This document shows, in pieces, positions 51,035 through 59,664 of a stretch of DNA of 64,000 bases. The stretch comes from Riemerella anatipestifer (lineage in GTDB: Bacteria > Bacteroidota > Bacteroidia > Flavobacteriales > Weeksellaceae), in the NCBI RefSeq assembly GCF_035666175.1, contig NZ_CP142016.1, forward strand, positions 2,170,001 to 2,234,000, given 5' to 3'. Positions within the stretch are counted from its first letter, which is position 1. Every line of letters begins with the position of its first letter. A program made the position numbers and the translations under genes. The notes under the pieces are model-generated. The model was not told where the DNA came from. It saw only the letters and a list, made by a program, of their open reading frames with translations, and did no database searches.

Positions 51035-51288
51035 TCTTTGTTTTCTATTTGGGTGCAAAAATAAGGTTTTCCTACTAAACTTAAAAGATTAGCTGTTAGA
51101 TAATCTCTAGCCCATAAAATGGACGGATAATTTAAAAATATGAAATTTTTAACTTGCTGTAAAATAGTTGTTTATGGTGTTTTTCTTATTAAGAAAAAAA
51201 AACTAATAAAAAAATTTACTTCGAATATCATTTGTTTTATATTTGCGGCAAATTTCTAAAGAAACGAATTTAAGCAGAATTTAAGGTT

Positions 51289-51831
51289 ATGGTTTATAAA
51301 ATCAGAGTTATTTTAGACACGAAGGATAATGTTTTTAGAGACATTGAGGTGAGAGGAAAGCAAACCTTGTGGAATTTGCATAATGGTATCAAAAGTGCGT
51401 TCAGTCTTCAGGGAGACGAGTTGTCTTCATTTTACTTTTCTGATGACGAATGGACGGAGCTCAATGCGATACCACTAGAGGATATGTCTGATGATGGAGA
51501 TGGAGAAATCATGTCCGATGTATACATCACAGAGGCTTTTCCAGAGAAGGGTAGCAAAATGCTATTCAAATACGGTTTTATAGACCTGTGGGAATTCTAT
51601 TGTGAACTTTTAGAAGTGATAAAAGAAAAACCTGCAGTAAACTACCCTATAACTGTATTTAGATACGGTAATATGCCACTAAAGGCTCCTAGCAAAAATA
51701 CTTCATCAAAACCATCACCTACTATGATGAGTGATGATTTTGACGACTTCGATAGTTTTGAAAACGATTTTGATGATGATGAAGGCTTTGCTGATGATTT
51801 TAGTGATGAGTATTATGACGATGAAGATTAA
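51289..51831 (+). CDS. Plasmid pRiA4b ORF-3 (TnpR-like) family protein
   Basis: 180 residues. The opening VYKIRVILDTKDNVFRDIEV, then LWNLHNGIKSAFSLQGDELSSFYFSDDEW and KYGFIDLWEFYCEL, follow the pRiA4b ORF-3/IS1096 passenger fold. The last ~45 residues are an almost pure Asp/Glu/Phe tail (DDFDDFDSFENDFDDDEG). In flavobacteria it occurs as a chromosomal single gene; no transposon surrounds it. Function unknown. Promoter box TATATTTG at 51238-51245; terminator behind it. Confidence 0.8.
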   Translation: MVYKIRVILDTKDNVFRDIEVRGKQTLWNLHNGIKSAFSLQGDELSSFYFSDDEWTELNAIPLEDMSDDGDGEIMSDVYITEAFPEKGSKMLFKYGFIDLWEFYCELLEVIKEKPAVNYPITVFRYGNMPLKAPSKNTSSKPSPTMMSDDFDDFDSFENDFDDDEGFADDFSDEYYDDED

Positions 51832-51848
51832 ATAATAATATGACTAAG

Positions 51849-51879
51849 AATAGACTACTTTTTTGTAGTCTATTTTTTT
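51849..51879 (+). terminator. Terminator after the TnpR-like gene
   Basis: TAGACTAC / GTAGTCTA with a T-rich loop and T7. Its T-tract merges into the TATTTTTG box (51879-51886) of the next gene. Confidence 0.82.
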
Positions 51880-51910
51880 ATTTTTGCAGTTATAAATAAC
51901 TGATGATTAA

Positions 51911-52189
51911 ATGGCTATAGAAGATTATATGCTTTCTTGTCCTAACAAGAAAATATTTGGTATGGAATGTTTTGGTTGTGGTTCACAGAGGGCTTTGCTG
52001 CTTATTTCCGAAGGTAAATTTGTGGAGGCGTTTTATATGTTTCCTGCCATTTATCCTTTGATATTATTTGTGTTAGTGAGTGCTATTAACTTTATAGATA
52101 AAAAGAGACATTATGGTAAAGTAATGATTTTTTTGGCTCTTGTTAGTGTAATCACTATGATTATTTCTTATTTTTGTAAAAATTTCTAA
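51911..52189 (+). CDS. DUF2752 membrane protein
   Basis: 92 residues. Family motif CPNKKIFGMECFGCGSQRAL (Cys pairs followed by GSQRA) at the start, then two hydrophobic segments. Function unknown. The promoter box TATTTTTG at 51879-51886 leaves a leader of about 20 bases. First of three small envelope genes. Confidence 0.85.
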   Translation: MAIEDYMLSCPNKKIFGMECFGCGSQRALLLISEGKFVEAFYMFPAIYPLILFVLVSAINFIDKKRHYGKVMIFLALVSVITMIISYFCKNF

Positions 52190-52209
52190 ACTTAAAAATT
52201 CAAATTACT

Positions 52210-52539
52210 ATGAAACAAAATTTACCAAACGCTACACTAGTGCTTGTACTTGGGATTTTATCTATTCTAGGTTGTTGTTGTTATGGAGTTCCTGGAATTA
52301 TCTTAGGTGTAGTTGCTTTAGTGATGTACAAAAAAGATAACCAGCTTTATTGGGCTAACCCAGAATTGTATGCTAATTATAGCAATCTAACTACAGGGCG
52401 TATATTGGCTATTATCGGTATTGTATTGAGTGCCTTAAATGTTTTAGCTTATGTAGTATTGATAGTATTGTTTGGCTTTGAAGCTTTAACAGACCAAGAA
52501 CTTTTACAAGAAAGAATTCAAGAGATGATACAACACTAA
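52210..52539 (+). CDS. CCC-motif membrane protein (DUF4190-like)
   Basis: 109 residues with two to three membrane segments. Shows LGILSILGCCCYGVPGIILGVVAL, so the Cys triplet and Gly-rich first helix pair, then YKKDNQLYWANPELY and a second hydrophobic hairpin. Small family common in flavobacteria, function unknown. 20 bases after the DUF2752 gene. Confidence 0.8.
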   Translation: MKQNLPNATLVLVLGILSILGCCCYGVPGIILGVVALVMYKKDNQLYWANPELYANYSNLTTGRILAIIGIVLSALNVLAYVVLIVLFGFEALTDQELLQERIQEMIQH

Positions 52540-52579
52540 ACTGTTATCTACTATTTTGTAAAACAATGATTAGTAAGAT

Positions 52580-53155
52580 ATGAAAAATTTGATTTTAACA
52601 TTATTAGTATTTACGACATTGCTTTCTTGTGCAACAATACCTTCCAAAAGTCTAAGTGCAGAAAATTTTAGAATTAATGAGGATGAAGGAGCAATTGCTG
52701 GAGTTATAGGAATTTTGAAAAGAACTTACTCTTCGGGATCGAATATTTATTACACAAACAAAGATATTGAGCAATTAATTTCGCAAGACAAGAATAATAA
52801 ACAGAAGTTTACCCTCTATATTGGAACTGGTGCTATCGATCCAAAAACGATTGCTGATTTTCAAAAAGATAAGGAAGATAAATATGTATATTTCTTTTTC
52901 GTTCTAAAAGAAAAGCCTGGTAATTATAGATTTAATGAATACACCTATTTTTTTAATTCAGGTTATATTCAAGAATTGTTGACGTATCCAATCGAAAAAA
53001 ATCTTGAATTCAATATTGAAAAAGGGAAAATCAAATATTTTGGAACAATATTTTTGGATTCAAAAAATCGTAAATTACTTTATACAAGTGAGTTTGAGGA
53101 GTCGGATTTGCAAAAGTTTAAGGAGAAATTACCACATATAAATATTACCAACTAA
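52580..53155 (+). CDS. Hypothetical lipoprotein
   Basis: 191 residues, not recognised. Lipoprotein signal MKNLILTLLVFTTLLSC with Cys17, then a soluble domain with many aromatic residues (FFFVLKEKPGNYRFNEYTYFF). Base composition is more AT-rich than its neighbours. It probably ends the small envelope gene group; a terminator follows at 53277. Confidence 0.65.
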   Translation: MKNLILTLLVFTTLLSCATIPSKSLSAENFRINEDEGAIAGVIGILKRTYSSGSNIYYTNKDIEQLISQDKNNKQKFTLYIGTGAIDPKTIADFQKDKEDKYVYFFFVLKEKPGNYRFNEYTYFFNSGYIQELLTYPIEKNLEFNIEKGKIKYFGTIFLDSKNRKLLYTSEFEESDLQKFKEKLPHINITN

Positions 53156-53276
53156 TAAAACGGCAGATAACATAGTATTTTCAAAAGGAGGGGGTTGGGT
53201 AATGATAGAAAAATTAGTAATATTTCATCGCAAAAGGCTTTTTCCGATATAACTATAACTTAGTTTTTAATAATTT

Positions 53277-53309
53277 AAACTCTTTGGGAAAGTCCAAAGA
53301 GTTTTTTTT
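53277..53309 (+). terminator. Terminator before ppk1
   Basis: AACTCTTTGG / CCAAAGAGTT, GAAAGT loop, T8. The ppk1 box TACTTTTG follows at 53325-53332. Confidence 0.88.
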
Positions 53310-53353
53310 GTGCTTTGTTTTTCTTACTTTTGGAATTACTAAAATGTTTCGCT

Positions 53354-55420
53354 ATGCCACAATTTAATCCTAGAGATATTACTTGGCTTGCCTTTAACGA
53401 AAGGGTAATGCAAGAGGCTATGGATAAGACTGTTCCGCTCCATTTACGAATTAAATTTTTAGGAATTTTCTCTAATAATTTAGATGAGTTTTTCCGCGTT
53501 CGTGTGGCGGGACTGAAAAGAGCAATGAGTTTTAAACCTAAATATAGAGAAAACTCTTTTTTTGATGAACCACAAAAGATTTTAGATAAAATCAATAAAG
53601 TGGTGATTAAGCAACAAAATGATTTTAATACCACTTGGGAAGAAATCCAAAAAGAAATGGCTTCCGAAAAGGTTTTTATCAGAACTTCGAAGGATTTATC
53701 CGAAGCTCAAAAGCAGTTTGTAAAAGATTATTTTGATGAAGAGGTGGAAGCTAACGTAATTCCAATCCTTCTTCGGGAGGAAATACCGATGCCCTATCTA
53801 AGGGACAAAAGTCTTTATTTAGGAGTGGCGATGCGTAAAAAAGAATGGCAATATGAGAGTAATTATGCCATTATAGAAGTGCCTTCTAGAGTAACGGGGC
53901 GTTTTGTTATTTTGCCATCTGAAGGAGAGGAAACTAGCGTGATGTTGCTAGAAGACGTGATTAGTTTTAATCTTCCTCATATTTTTTCTTATTTCGGATA
54001 TGATGTTTTTGAAGCTCATTCCTTTAAAGTAACTAAAGATGCCGAGTTTGACCTTGATAATGACATTAACACCACTTTAGCGGAGAAAATTAAAAAAGGC
54101 GTTAAAAGTAGAAGAAAGGGCAAACCTACTCGTTTTGTGTTTGATAAGGATATGGATAAAGCCTTGCTAGAACTTTTAATCCGAAAGCTAGGACTTACGA
54201 AGAAAGATAGCATTATACCAGGGCATAAAATTCATAATTTCAAACATTTTATGGATTTTCCTAATGTCTTTAAAACGTATAAAACCCCAGAGGAAAGAAC
54301 CTCGTTTAATCACCCTTATTTTGAATGGCAGCAGAGGGTTACCGATGTGATTACCCAAAGAGAGGTCTTGCTTACTTTTCCTTATCATAGCTATATGCCT
54401 GTGATAGATTTGCTTAGAGAGGCAGCTATGGACCCAGATGTTAAATCTATTCAAATCACGGCTTATCGTTTGGCGTCCAATTCTAAAATAGCCAATGCCC
54501 TCATCAATGCCGCTAGAAACGGAAAAGAGGTTACGGTAATGATAGAGCTTAGAGCAAGGTTTGATGAAGAAGCTAACCTCAAATGGAAAGAACGCCTAGA
54601 GGTGGAAGGTATCAAAATTTTGGTGGGTATTCCAGATAAAAAAGTCCACGCAAAACTCTGCGTGATTAAAAAAAGGGTAGGAGGTAAGACTATTCAATAT
54701 GGTTTTGTGAGTACAGGCAACTTTAACGAAAAAACAGCCAAAGTCTATGGAGACCATCTTTTAATGACTAGCAATAGAGCGATAATGGCGGACATCAATA
54801 AAGTGTTTAATTACTTTAGGAAACCAACGGAAGACCCTATTCTAGCCCTTAAAAATTGCAAAACTCTGCTGGTGTGTCCTCACTATATGAGAGCAAAGAT
54901 AGAAGAACTAATAGATAGGGAAATAGCAGAAGCTAAGGCGGGAAGAAAAGCCAAAATTATACTTAAAGTCAATTCGTTAAGTGATAAAGGGTTGATAAAA
55001 AAACTCTACCAAGCTGCCGAAGCTGGAGTGAAAATACAAGCCATAGTAAGAGGGATTTTCTGTGTGGTGCAACAGAAAAAATTTAAAACTAAAATAGAAG
55101 CCATCAGTATTGTAGATGAGTATCTAGAACACGCTAGGGTAATGTATTTTTACAATAAAGGCAACGAGGATATTTACATATCTTCTGCGGATTGGATGAC
55201 GCGTAATTTGGATTATAGAGTGGAAGCCGCCGTTAAAATTAACCAACCAGAACTAAAAGAAGAACTGAAAGATTTACTCCAAATTCAGTTAAGTGATAAT
55301 GTTAAAGCACGAGTTTTAGATAATGCTCTCAATAACGATTATGTGAAAAAAGGAGCTAAGAAGAACAAAATTCGTTCACAGATAGAGATTTATCATTATC
55401 TTAAAAACAAAAAATATTAA
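53354..55420 (+). CDS. ppk1: Polyphosphate kinase 1
   Basis: 688 residues from the ATG giving MPQFNPRDITWLAFNERV; upstream in-frame starts overlap the promoter and terminator. Makes inorganic polyphosphate from ATP. PPK1 N-terminal block RDITWLAFNERVMQEA and IFSNNLDEFFRVRVAG; the two catalytic-domain histidines are in KKVHAKLCVIKK and YLEHARVMYFYN. Followed after 6 bases by ppx, so synthesis and breakdown are co-transcribed. Confidence 0.96.
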   Translation: MPQFNPRDITWLAFNERVMQEAMDKTVPLHLRIKFLGIFSNNLDEFFRVRVAGLKRAMSFKPKYRENSFFDEPQKILDKINKVVIKQQNDFNTTWEEIQKEMASEKVFIRTSKDLSEAQKQFVKDYFDEEVEANVIPILLREEIPMPYLRDKSLYLGVAMRKKEWQYESNYAIIEVPSRVTGRFVILPSEGEETSVMLLEDVISFNLPHIFSYFGYDVFEAHSFKVTKDAEFDLDNDINTTLAEKIKKGVKSRRKGKPTRFVFDKDMDKALLELLIRKLGLTKKDSIIPGHKIHNFKHFMDFPNVFKTYKTPEERTSFNHPYFEWQQRVTDVITQREVLLTFPYHSYMPVIDLLREAAMDPDVKSIQITAYRLASNSKIANALINAARNGKEVTVMIELRARFDEEANLKWKERLEVEGIKILVGIPDKKVHAKLCVIKKRVGGKTIQYGFVSTGNFNEKTAKVYGDHLLMTSNRAIMADINKVFNYFRKPTEDPILALKNCKTLLVCPHYMRAKIEELIDREIAEAKAGRKAKIILKVNSLSDKGLIKKLYQAAEAGVKIQAIVRGIFCVVQQKKFKTKIEAISIVDEYLEHARVMYFYNKGNEDIYISSADWMTRNLDYRVEAAVKINQPELKEELKDLLQIQLSDNVKARVLDNALNNDYVKKGAKKNKIRSQIEIYHYLKNKKY

Positions 55421-55426
55421 AATCGT

Positions 55427-56311
55427 ATGAAATTAGCAGCTATAGATATAGGCAGTAATGCCGCCAGACTTCTCATCAACGAAGTGGTTTTGAACGCCAA
55501 TCATCAACCTGAATTTACCAAACTCAATTTGTTGAGAATTCCGTTGAGGTTGGGTATGGATGTCTTTGTTAAAGGAGAAATAGGAGAGGAGCGGTCTAAA
55601 ATGGTGGTAGATACGATGAAAGTTTTTAGCGATTTAATGAAAATCTACAAGGTAGAACATTACCGTGCTTGTGCCACAAGTGCAATGCGTGATGCTAAAA
55701 ACGGACAAGAAATAATAGGACAAGTGGCAAAAACTTCTGGGATTGAGATAGAAATTATTTCAGGAACTGAAGAAGCTAATTTGGTTTACGAAAATCACAT
55801 TGCCGAAGGCTTAGACGAAGATTACGACTATCTTTATATAGATGTGGGTGGAGGTTCTACGGAGGTTACTTTTTATGAAAACGGAAAGGCTAAATTCTCT
55901 CATTCGTTTAATATAGGGACAATTAGGCTTCTAAATCATTTGGTAACCGATGCCCATTGGGCGGAGATGAAGGATTTAATCAAGAGTCATATTACGGGCA
56001 AGAAACCGATTGTAGCGATAGGTTCTGGAGGGAATATCAATAAGGTATTTTCTATGAATAAAACCAAAGATGGGAAGGCTTTGGCGGCTTCTAAACTGAA
56101 GAAATATTACAAAGAATTTTCTCAACTAAGCGTAGAGGAAAGAATGGTAAAGTACAAAATCCGTGAAGACCGAGCTGATGTAATAGTACCCGCACTTAAA
56201 ATTTTCAATAATATTTTAAACTGGGCAGATATTTCTAAAATATTTGTCCCTAAAATATCTGTTGCTGATGGGCTTATACACCACATCTATGAAACGGTAA
56301 AGAAAGAATAA
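55427..56311 (+). CDS. ppx: Exopolyphosphatase (Ppx/GppA family)
   Basis: 294 residues, short form without the C-terminal HD-like domain. ASKHA phosphate loops AAIDIGSNAARLLI and YLYIDVGGGSTEV, plus CATSAMRDAKNG and ISGTEEANLVYE. Hydrolyses polyphosphate ends or pppGpp. Operon with ppk1. Confidence 0.93.
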   Translation: MKLAAIDIGSNAARLLINEVVLNANHQPEFTKLNLLRIPLRLGMDVFVKGEIGEERSKMVVDTMKVFSDLMKIYKVEHYRACATSAMRDAKNGQEIIGQVAKTSGIEIEIISGTEEANLVYENHIAEGLDEDYDYLYIDVGGGSTEVTFYENGKAKFSHSFNIGTIRLLNHLVTDAHWAEMKDLIKSHITGKKPIVAIGSGGNINKVFSMNKTKDGKALAASKLKKYYKEFSQLSVEERMVKYKIREDRADVIVPALKIFNNILNWADISKIFVPKISVADGLIHHIYETVKKE

Positions 56312-56414
56312 GTTTTTCAATCACATTTTATTTTGCTCGTTTTCTTATCACTTAAGAAAGCGAGTTTTTATTTTGTGTCTTGTCTTCTTTTTTATCTTGG
56401 TCTAAAGCTAATAC

Positions 56415-56711
56415 ATCGGTGTAACGAGAAAAAATAGCAAAGCTGTAAGGAAAAATCCCATAGTAACAGAGACACGTATAATTGTAAAGGGTAGAAATTT
56501 AATTGTAACGGTGTAAAACTGAATTGTAATGAGTATAAATAGAAATGTAAAGGGTAAAAACTGAATTGTAACAAGGGAAAATAAAATTGTAATAAGTAAA
56601 AATAGAATTGCAGTGGGGGAAAACCAAATTGTAACGGGGGAAAATAGAAATGTAATAAGAGAAAATACAACTGTAAAGGATAAAAACAAAAATATGGCAG
56701 GGGGAAACAAA
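56415..56711. repeat. Array of about 14 imperfect 21-bp repeats
   Basis: Regular 21-base spacing, best units from 56481 to 56711 (e.g. ATTGTAACGGGGGAAAATAG at 56628). Consensus roughly A-T-T-G-T-A-A-x-G-x-G-x-x-A-A-A-A-x-x-x-A. There are no unique spacers between units, so it is not a CRISPR array. Because 21 is a multiple of three and stops are absent, two overlapping heptad-repeat ORFs appear on the minus strand; they are probably by-products. It fills most of the gap 56312-56796. Confidence 0.85.
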
Positions 56712-56796
56712 AAAGCAACGATAAAACGTTGGGAAGTTGAGCAGATATATGACAAAAATTAGTATATTTACACATCAATCCTAAAAAATAAATTCT

Positions 56797-57450
56797 ATGA
56801 AAAAGTATTTTTCTAACCAGCAAACCCTGCAAGACTACGGTATTTTATTTGAAAATATCAAGACCCAAACCGAACTAAAATCTCAACTTGCCGAGTATGG
56901 CTACGATGATGCCGAAGTGCAAAAAGGCAAAGCTCTTTACGATAAAGCACAGGAAGTGTATCAGAAAAACATCAAAGAAGGGCAAGAAGAAACTACTGCT
57001 TATGCACAATTCACCACCGAGTTTGAACAACTGCTCAAAACCTATAAAACTGACCGAAAAAAAGCCAAAATCATCTACAAAGACCAGCCCGAAACGCTCA
57101 AAAACCTTCGTCTAAAGGGGCAAAGTTCTCGCCAGATGGCAAATTTGCTAGATGAAGTAAATATTTTTTACCATAGTTTAAAAGAAGACAGTGCCCTGCT
57201 AAGCCCTCTTAACCGACTGAAGATTACGGAAGAAAGCGTAGAGGCGCAACTCACCCAATTGCAAAAGACTCAAAAAGCCTATGCGACTTATACCCAAGAA
57301 AAAGGGGAAAGCCAAGACGCTACTAAGCAAAAAAATGCTGCTTTTTCCGATTTAGAAAAATGGGTGAAAGAGTTTTATAGTATTGCTAAAATTGCTTTGG
57401 AAGACCGTCCGCAGTTGTTGGAGAGTATTGCCAAATTTGTAAGGAGTTAG
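56797..57450 (+). CDS. Unrecognised helical protein next to the 21-bp array
   Basis: 217 residues, rich in Lys, Glu and Gln, with almost no hydrophobic stretch and no signal peptide. The sequence suggests an all-helical protein: helices around QTELKSQLAEYGYDDAEVQK, AQEVYQKNIKEGQEETTAYA and LTQLQKTQKAYATYTQEK. No motif or known family was recognised. It has a terminator behind it and the 21-bp array ends about 85 bases before its ATG, so the array could be part of its regulatory region. Codon use looks native. Confidence 0.7.
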   Translation: MKKYFSNQQTLQDYGILFENIKTQTELKSQLAEYGYDDAEVQKGKALYDKAQEVYQKNIKEGQEETTAYAQFTTEFEQLLKTYKTDRKKAKIIYKDQPETLKNLRLKGQSSRQMANLLDEVNIFYHSLKEDSALLSPLNRLKITEESVEAQLTQLQKTQKAYATYTQEKGESQDATKQKNAAFSDLEKWVKEFYSIAKIALEDRPQLLESIAKFVRS

Positions 57451-57468
57451 TAAGAACTTAAAAAAATC

Positions 57469-57514
57469 ATTCCCCCAAATTATTATTAAAATAGTTTTGG
57501 GGAATTTTATTTTT
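57469..57514 (+). terminator. Terminator of the unrecognised helical protein gene
   Basis: ATTCCCCCAAA pairs with TTTTGGGGAAT across an A/T loop, then TTTATTTTT. Confidence 0.7.
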
Positions 57515-57541
57515 GGGAATATCACACAAGGATATTGCATT

Positions 57542-57669
57542 TGCGTGAGGGCGGAGGGCATTGTTGGAGCTCCTTTTTTTGGCAAGGGGAGAAGGCTTTG
57601 GCAAAAAAGAGCGACTGCCCGAAGACCGACCCAGCAGCCTAGGGAATAGCGGTGGCTTGGGGCACGCCC
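57542..57669. repeat. Structured intergenic repeat, copy B
   Basis: 128 bp, relative of 12884-13014. Stems: GGGCG (57549-57553) with CGCCC (57665-57669); GGGCA (57556-57560) with TGCCC (57616-57620); GCT-c-CTTTTTT (57569-57579) with AAAAAAGAGC (57603-57612); CCCA-GCC (57630-57639) with GGC-TGGG (57654-57661). The inner two stems have different bases from copy A but pair equally well, and the bulged C is kept. Confidence 0.75.
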
Positions 57670-57700
57670 TAATAAACAAATATGCTTTAAAGAGAAATAA

Positions 57701-57738
57701 AAAAAAGGAGTTTTTAAATTTCTAAAAACTCCTTTTGT
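57701..57738 (-). terminator. Terminator of the UspA gene
   Basis: AAAAGGAGTTTTTA / TAAAAACTCCTTTT, 14-bp stem with 6-base loop and T-tract on the minus strand. Confidence 0.85.
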
Positions 57739-57753
57739 GGTATTATGTAATAG

Positions 57754-58197
57754 CTATTTATGCTGGTGGCAAGGAATTACCAAAACAGGCACTGGGGCAC
57801 TTTTGGTAAGTTCTTTAGTCAGGCTGCCTACAAAAACATCATAGATGCCGCTTCTACCGTGAGAGCCCATCACAATATAATCTGCCTTTTTCTCTTGCAC
57901 ATAGTCCAAAATAACCTCTTTGGCGATGCCTTGCTTTAGGATATGCTCGCAGTCTACATCTTGGGCAATGATTCTCTGTTGTAGCTCGTTGAGTTGTAGA
58001 GCTTCTTGCTGTATTTCGTTTTTCTCAATTTCAGGGAAATACTGGAAGCCCATATCGCCAATCGCAAAGCCTATATCCGAAGGTGCTACATGAATGAGGA
58101 ATATTTTACCATTGGTCTTTTTTGCAAACTTTACAGTCTCATCAAGAAGGAAATCTGTGCTTTCGCCGAAATCAACGGGAAGAATAATATTAGTCAT
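57754..58197 (-). CDS. Universal stress protein, UspA family
   Basis: 147 residues. Starts NIILPVDFGESTDFLLDETV and ends with the ATP-binding type motif VMGSHGRSGIYDVFVGSLTK followed by APVPVLVIP (G-x2-G-x9-G-S/T). Single-domain, cytoplasmic, stress-related. Monocistronic. Confidence 0.92.
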   Translation of the reverse strand: MTNIILPVDFGESTDFLLDETVKFAKKTNGKIFLIHVAPSDIGFAIGDMGFQYFPEIEKNEIQQEALQLNELQQRIIAQDVDCEHILKQGIAKEVILDYVQEKKADYIVMGSHGRSGIYDVFVGSLTKELTKSAPVPVLVIPCHQHK

Positions 58198-58259
58198 AAC
58201 TACTGATTTTTAGTTCTCTAAAGTTACAAAAAAATGTTGAATTATTAAAGCCTAAAAGC

Positions 58260-58865
58260 CTACAATATCCTAATATCTAAAACTTTTTGGTCTTCTAGAT
58301 AGCCTTCCAAAAGGTCGTTTTCTTGCACCTTGCCTACACCTTCGGGCGTTCCTGTAAATATTAAGTCGCCCACTCTTAGAGTAAAATATTTTGACACAAA
58401 GGCAATAATATCCTCAAAGCCGAACATCATATGTTGAGTGGCTCCGTTTTGCTTCTGGATTTTATTTTGAAAAAGAGAAAAGTTAATGTTGTTTAAATCA
58501 AAGTTTTCCTTTTTATGAAATGAGCTTACCACCGCCGAGCCATCAAACCCTTTGGAAAGCTCCCAAGGGAGTCCTTTGGACTTAAGATTAGATTGTAAAT
58601 CTCTCGCTGTAAAATCTATCCCTAAACCTATTTCCTCAAAATGTTTGTGGGCGTTTTCCTTTTGGATATACTTTCCACCTTTAGATATTTTTAGGACGAC
58701 TTCCAGCTCGTAGTGTATTTCGTTAGAAAATTCGGGGATATAAAAATCGTTTCCTTTAAGCAGTGCTGTGTCGGGTTTTATAAAAATGACAGGCTCTTCG
58801 GGTATCGCATTGCCGAGTTCTTTGGCGTGTTCGGTATAGTTTCTTCCGATGCAAAGGATTTTCAT
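58260..58865 (-). CDS. Fumarylacetoacetate hydrolase-family protein
   Basis: 201 residues. KILCIGRNYTEHAKELGN and PVIFIKPDTALLKGND open the FAH fold; metal ligands in IHYELEVVLKIS (E-x-E) and GIDFTARDLQ (Asp), and TGTPEGVGKV near the end. The short length fits acylpyruvase/YcgM-like members rather than true fumarylacetoacetase. It may hydrolyse oxaloacetate-like beta-keto acids; the substrate is uncertain. Confidence 0.9.
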   Translation of the reverse strand: MKILCIGRNYTEHAKELGNAIPEEPVIFIKPDTALLKGNDFYIPEFSNEIHYELEVVLKISKGGKYIQKENAHKHFEEIGLGIDFTARDLQSNLKSKGLPWELSKGFDGSAVVSSFHKKENFDLNNINFSLFQNKIQKQNGATQHMMFGFEDIIAFVSKYFTLRVGDLIFTGTPEGVGKVQENDLLEGYLEDQKVLDIRIL

Positions 58866-58890
58866 AAATCAATTATTTTAGATTGAACGA

Positions 58891-59655
58891 TTAAAATTTT
58901 CGTCTTAGCTGTATGCTGGTAAGCACCTTCTTGGTGTAGAGCGGGAAGTCAGCATTTTGTACCCAACCGAAATAACCTGCGTCTTTGGCTAAAACCTCTT
59001 CTACCAGTTGTCCTTTATATTTACCAAAGGTGAAAATCTCTTGTCCTTTGTCATCAAAAGCAATAAAACCTGCTAAGTCTGCAAATTTTTGATGGTAAGA
59101 AAACTCGCTTAGACCATTGATGTCTTTAGGTAGCTCCTCATATTTGCCTACTTGGGCATCTAGTACTTCAAAAGTAGCGAGGGTGTCTGCCTCTGCGGAA
59201 TGGGCGTCTTCTAGGGTTTTGTTGCAATAGAACTGATAAGCGGCACTTAAATTTCTAGGTTCCATTTTATGGAAAATCACTTGGGCATCCACCAGTTTCA
59301 TTTTACTAAGGTCAAAATCTACGCCTGCTCTTAGCATTTCTTCGGCAAGAAGTGGGACATCAAATCGGTTAGAGTTAAATCCGCCTAAGTCTGCTCCTGA
59401 AATCATTTCCATAATTTTTGGAGCAATTTCTTTAAGGGTAGGGGCGTCCTTTACATCTTCATCGGAAATACCGTGTACCGCAGTTGCAAACGCCGGAATG
59501 TGCATTTCTGGGTTTACAAGCCAAGTTTTGGTTTCTCTAGAAGCGTCTGGATTTACTTTTAAAATACAAATCTCTACGATTCGGTCTTTAGAAATATTAG
59601 TACCTGTGGTTTCCAAATCAAATATGCACAGGGGTTTATGTAGTTTTAAATTCAT
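58891..59655 (-). CDS. DnaQ-like 3'-5' exonuclease
   Basis: 254 residues. Exo I motif CIFDLETTGTNISKDRIVEI (Asp, Glu), Exo II GFNSNRFDVPLL, Exo III HSAEADTLATFEV. After the exonuclease domain a C-terminal segment FAFDDKG-like (FIAFDDKGQEIFTFGKYKGQ) ends with a DUF3820-like GKYKG motif. Resembles the polymerase III epsilon proofreading fold but is usually not the main proofreader. 9 bases downstream of pssA. Confidence 0.9.
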   Translation of the reverse strand: MNLKLHKPLCIFDLETTGTNISKDRIVEICILKVNPDASRETKTWLVNPEMHIPAFATAVHGISDEDVKDAPTLKEIAPKIMEMISGADLGGFNSNRFDVPLLAEEMLRAGVDFDLSKMKLVDAQVIFHKMEPRNLSAAYQFYCNKTLEDAHSAEADTLATFEVLDAQVGKYEELPKDINGLSEFSYHQKFADLAGFIAFDDKGQEIFTFGKYKGQLVEEVLAKDAGYFGWVQNADFPLYTKKVLTSIQLRRKF

Positions 59656-59664
59656 TATTGAAAA

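Noticed and set aside
56415-56711. CRISPR array
   Set aside because: Units follow each other without unique spacers, and no cas genes are present in the window.
56392-56832. Two overlapping minus-strand ORFs with heptad repeats (for example FYFPPLQ units)
   Set aside because: They arise from a stop-free 21-bp DNA repeat read in two frames, overlap the start of the plus-strand gene, and have no start context or family. Most likely by-products of the array.
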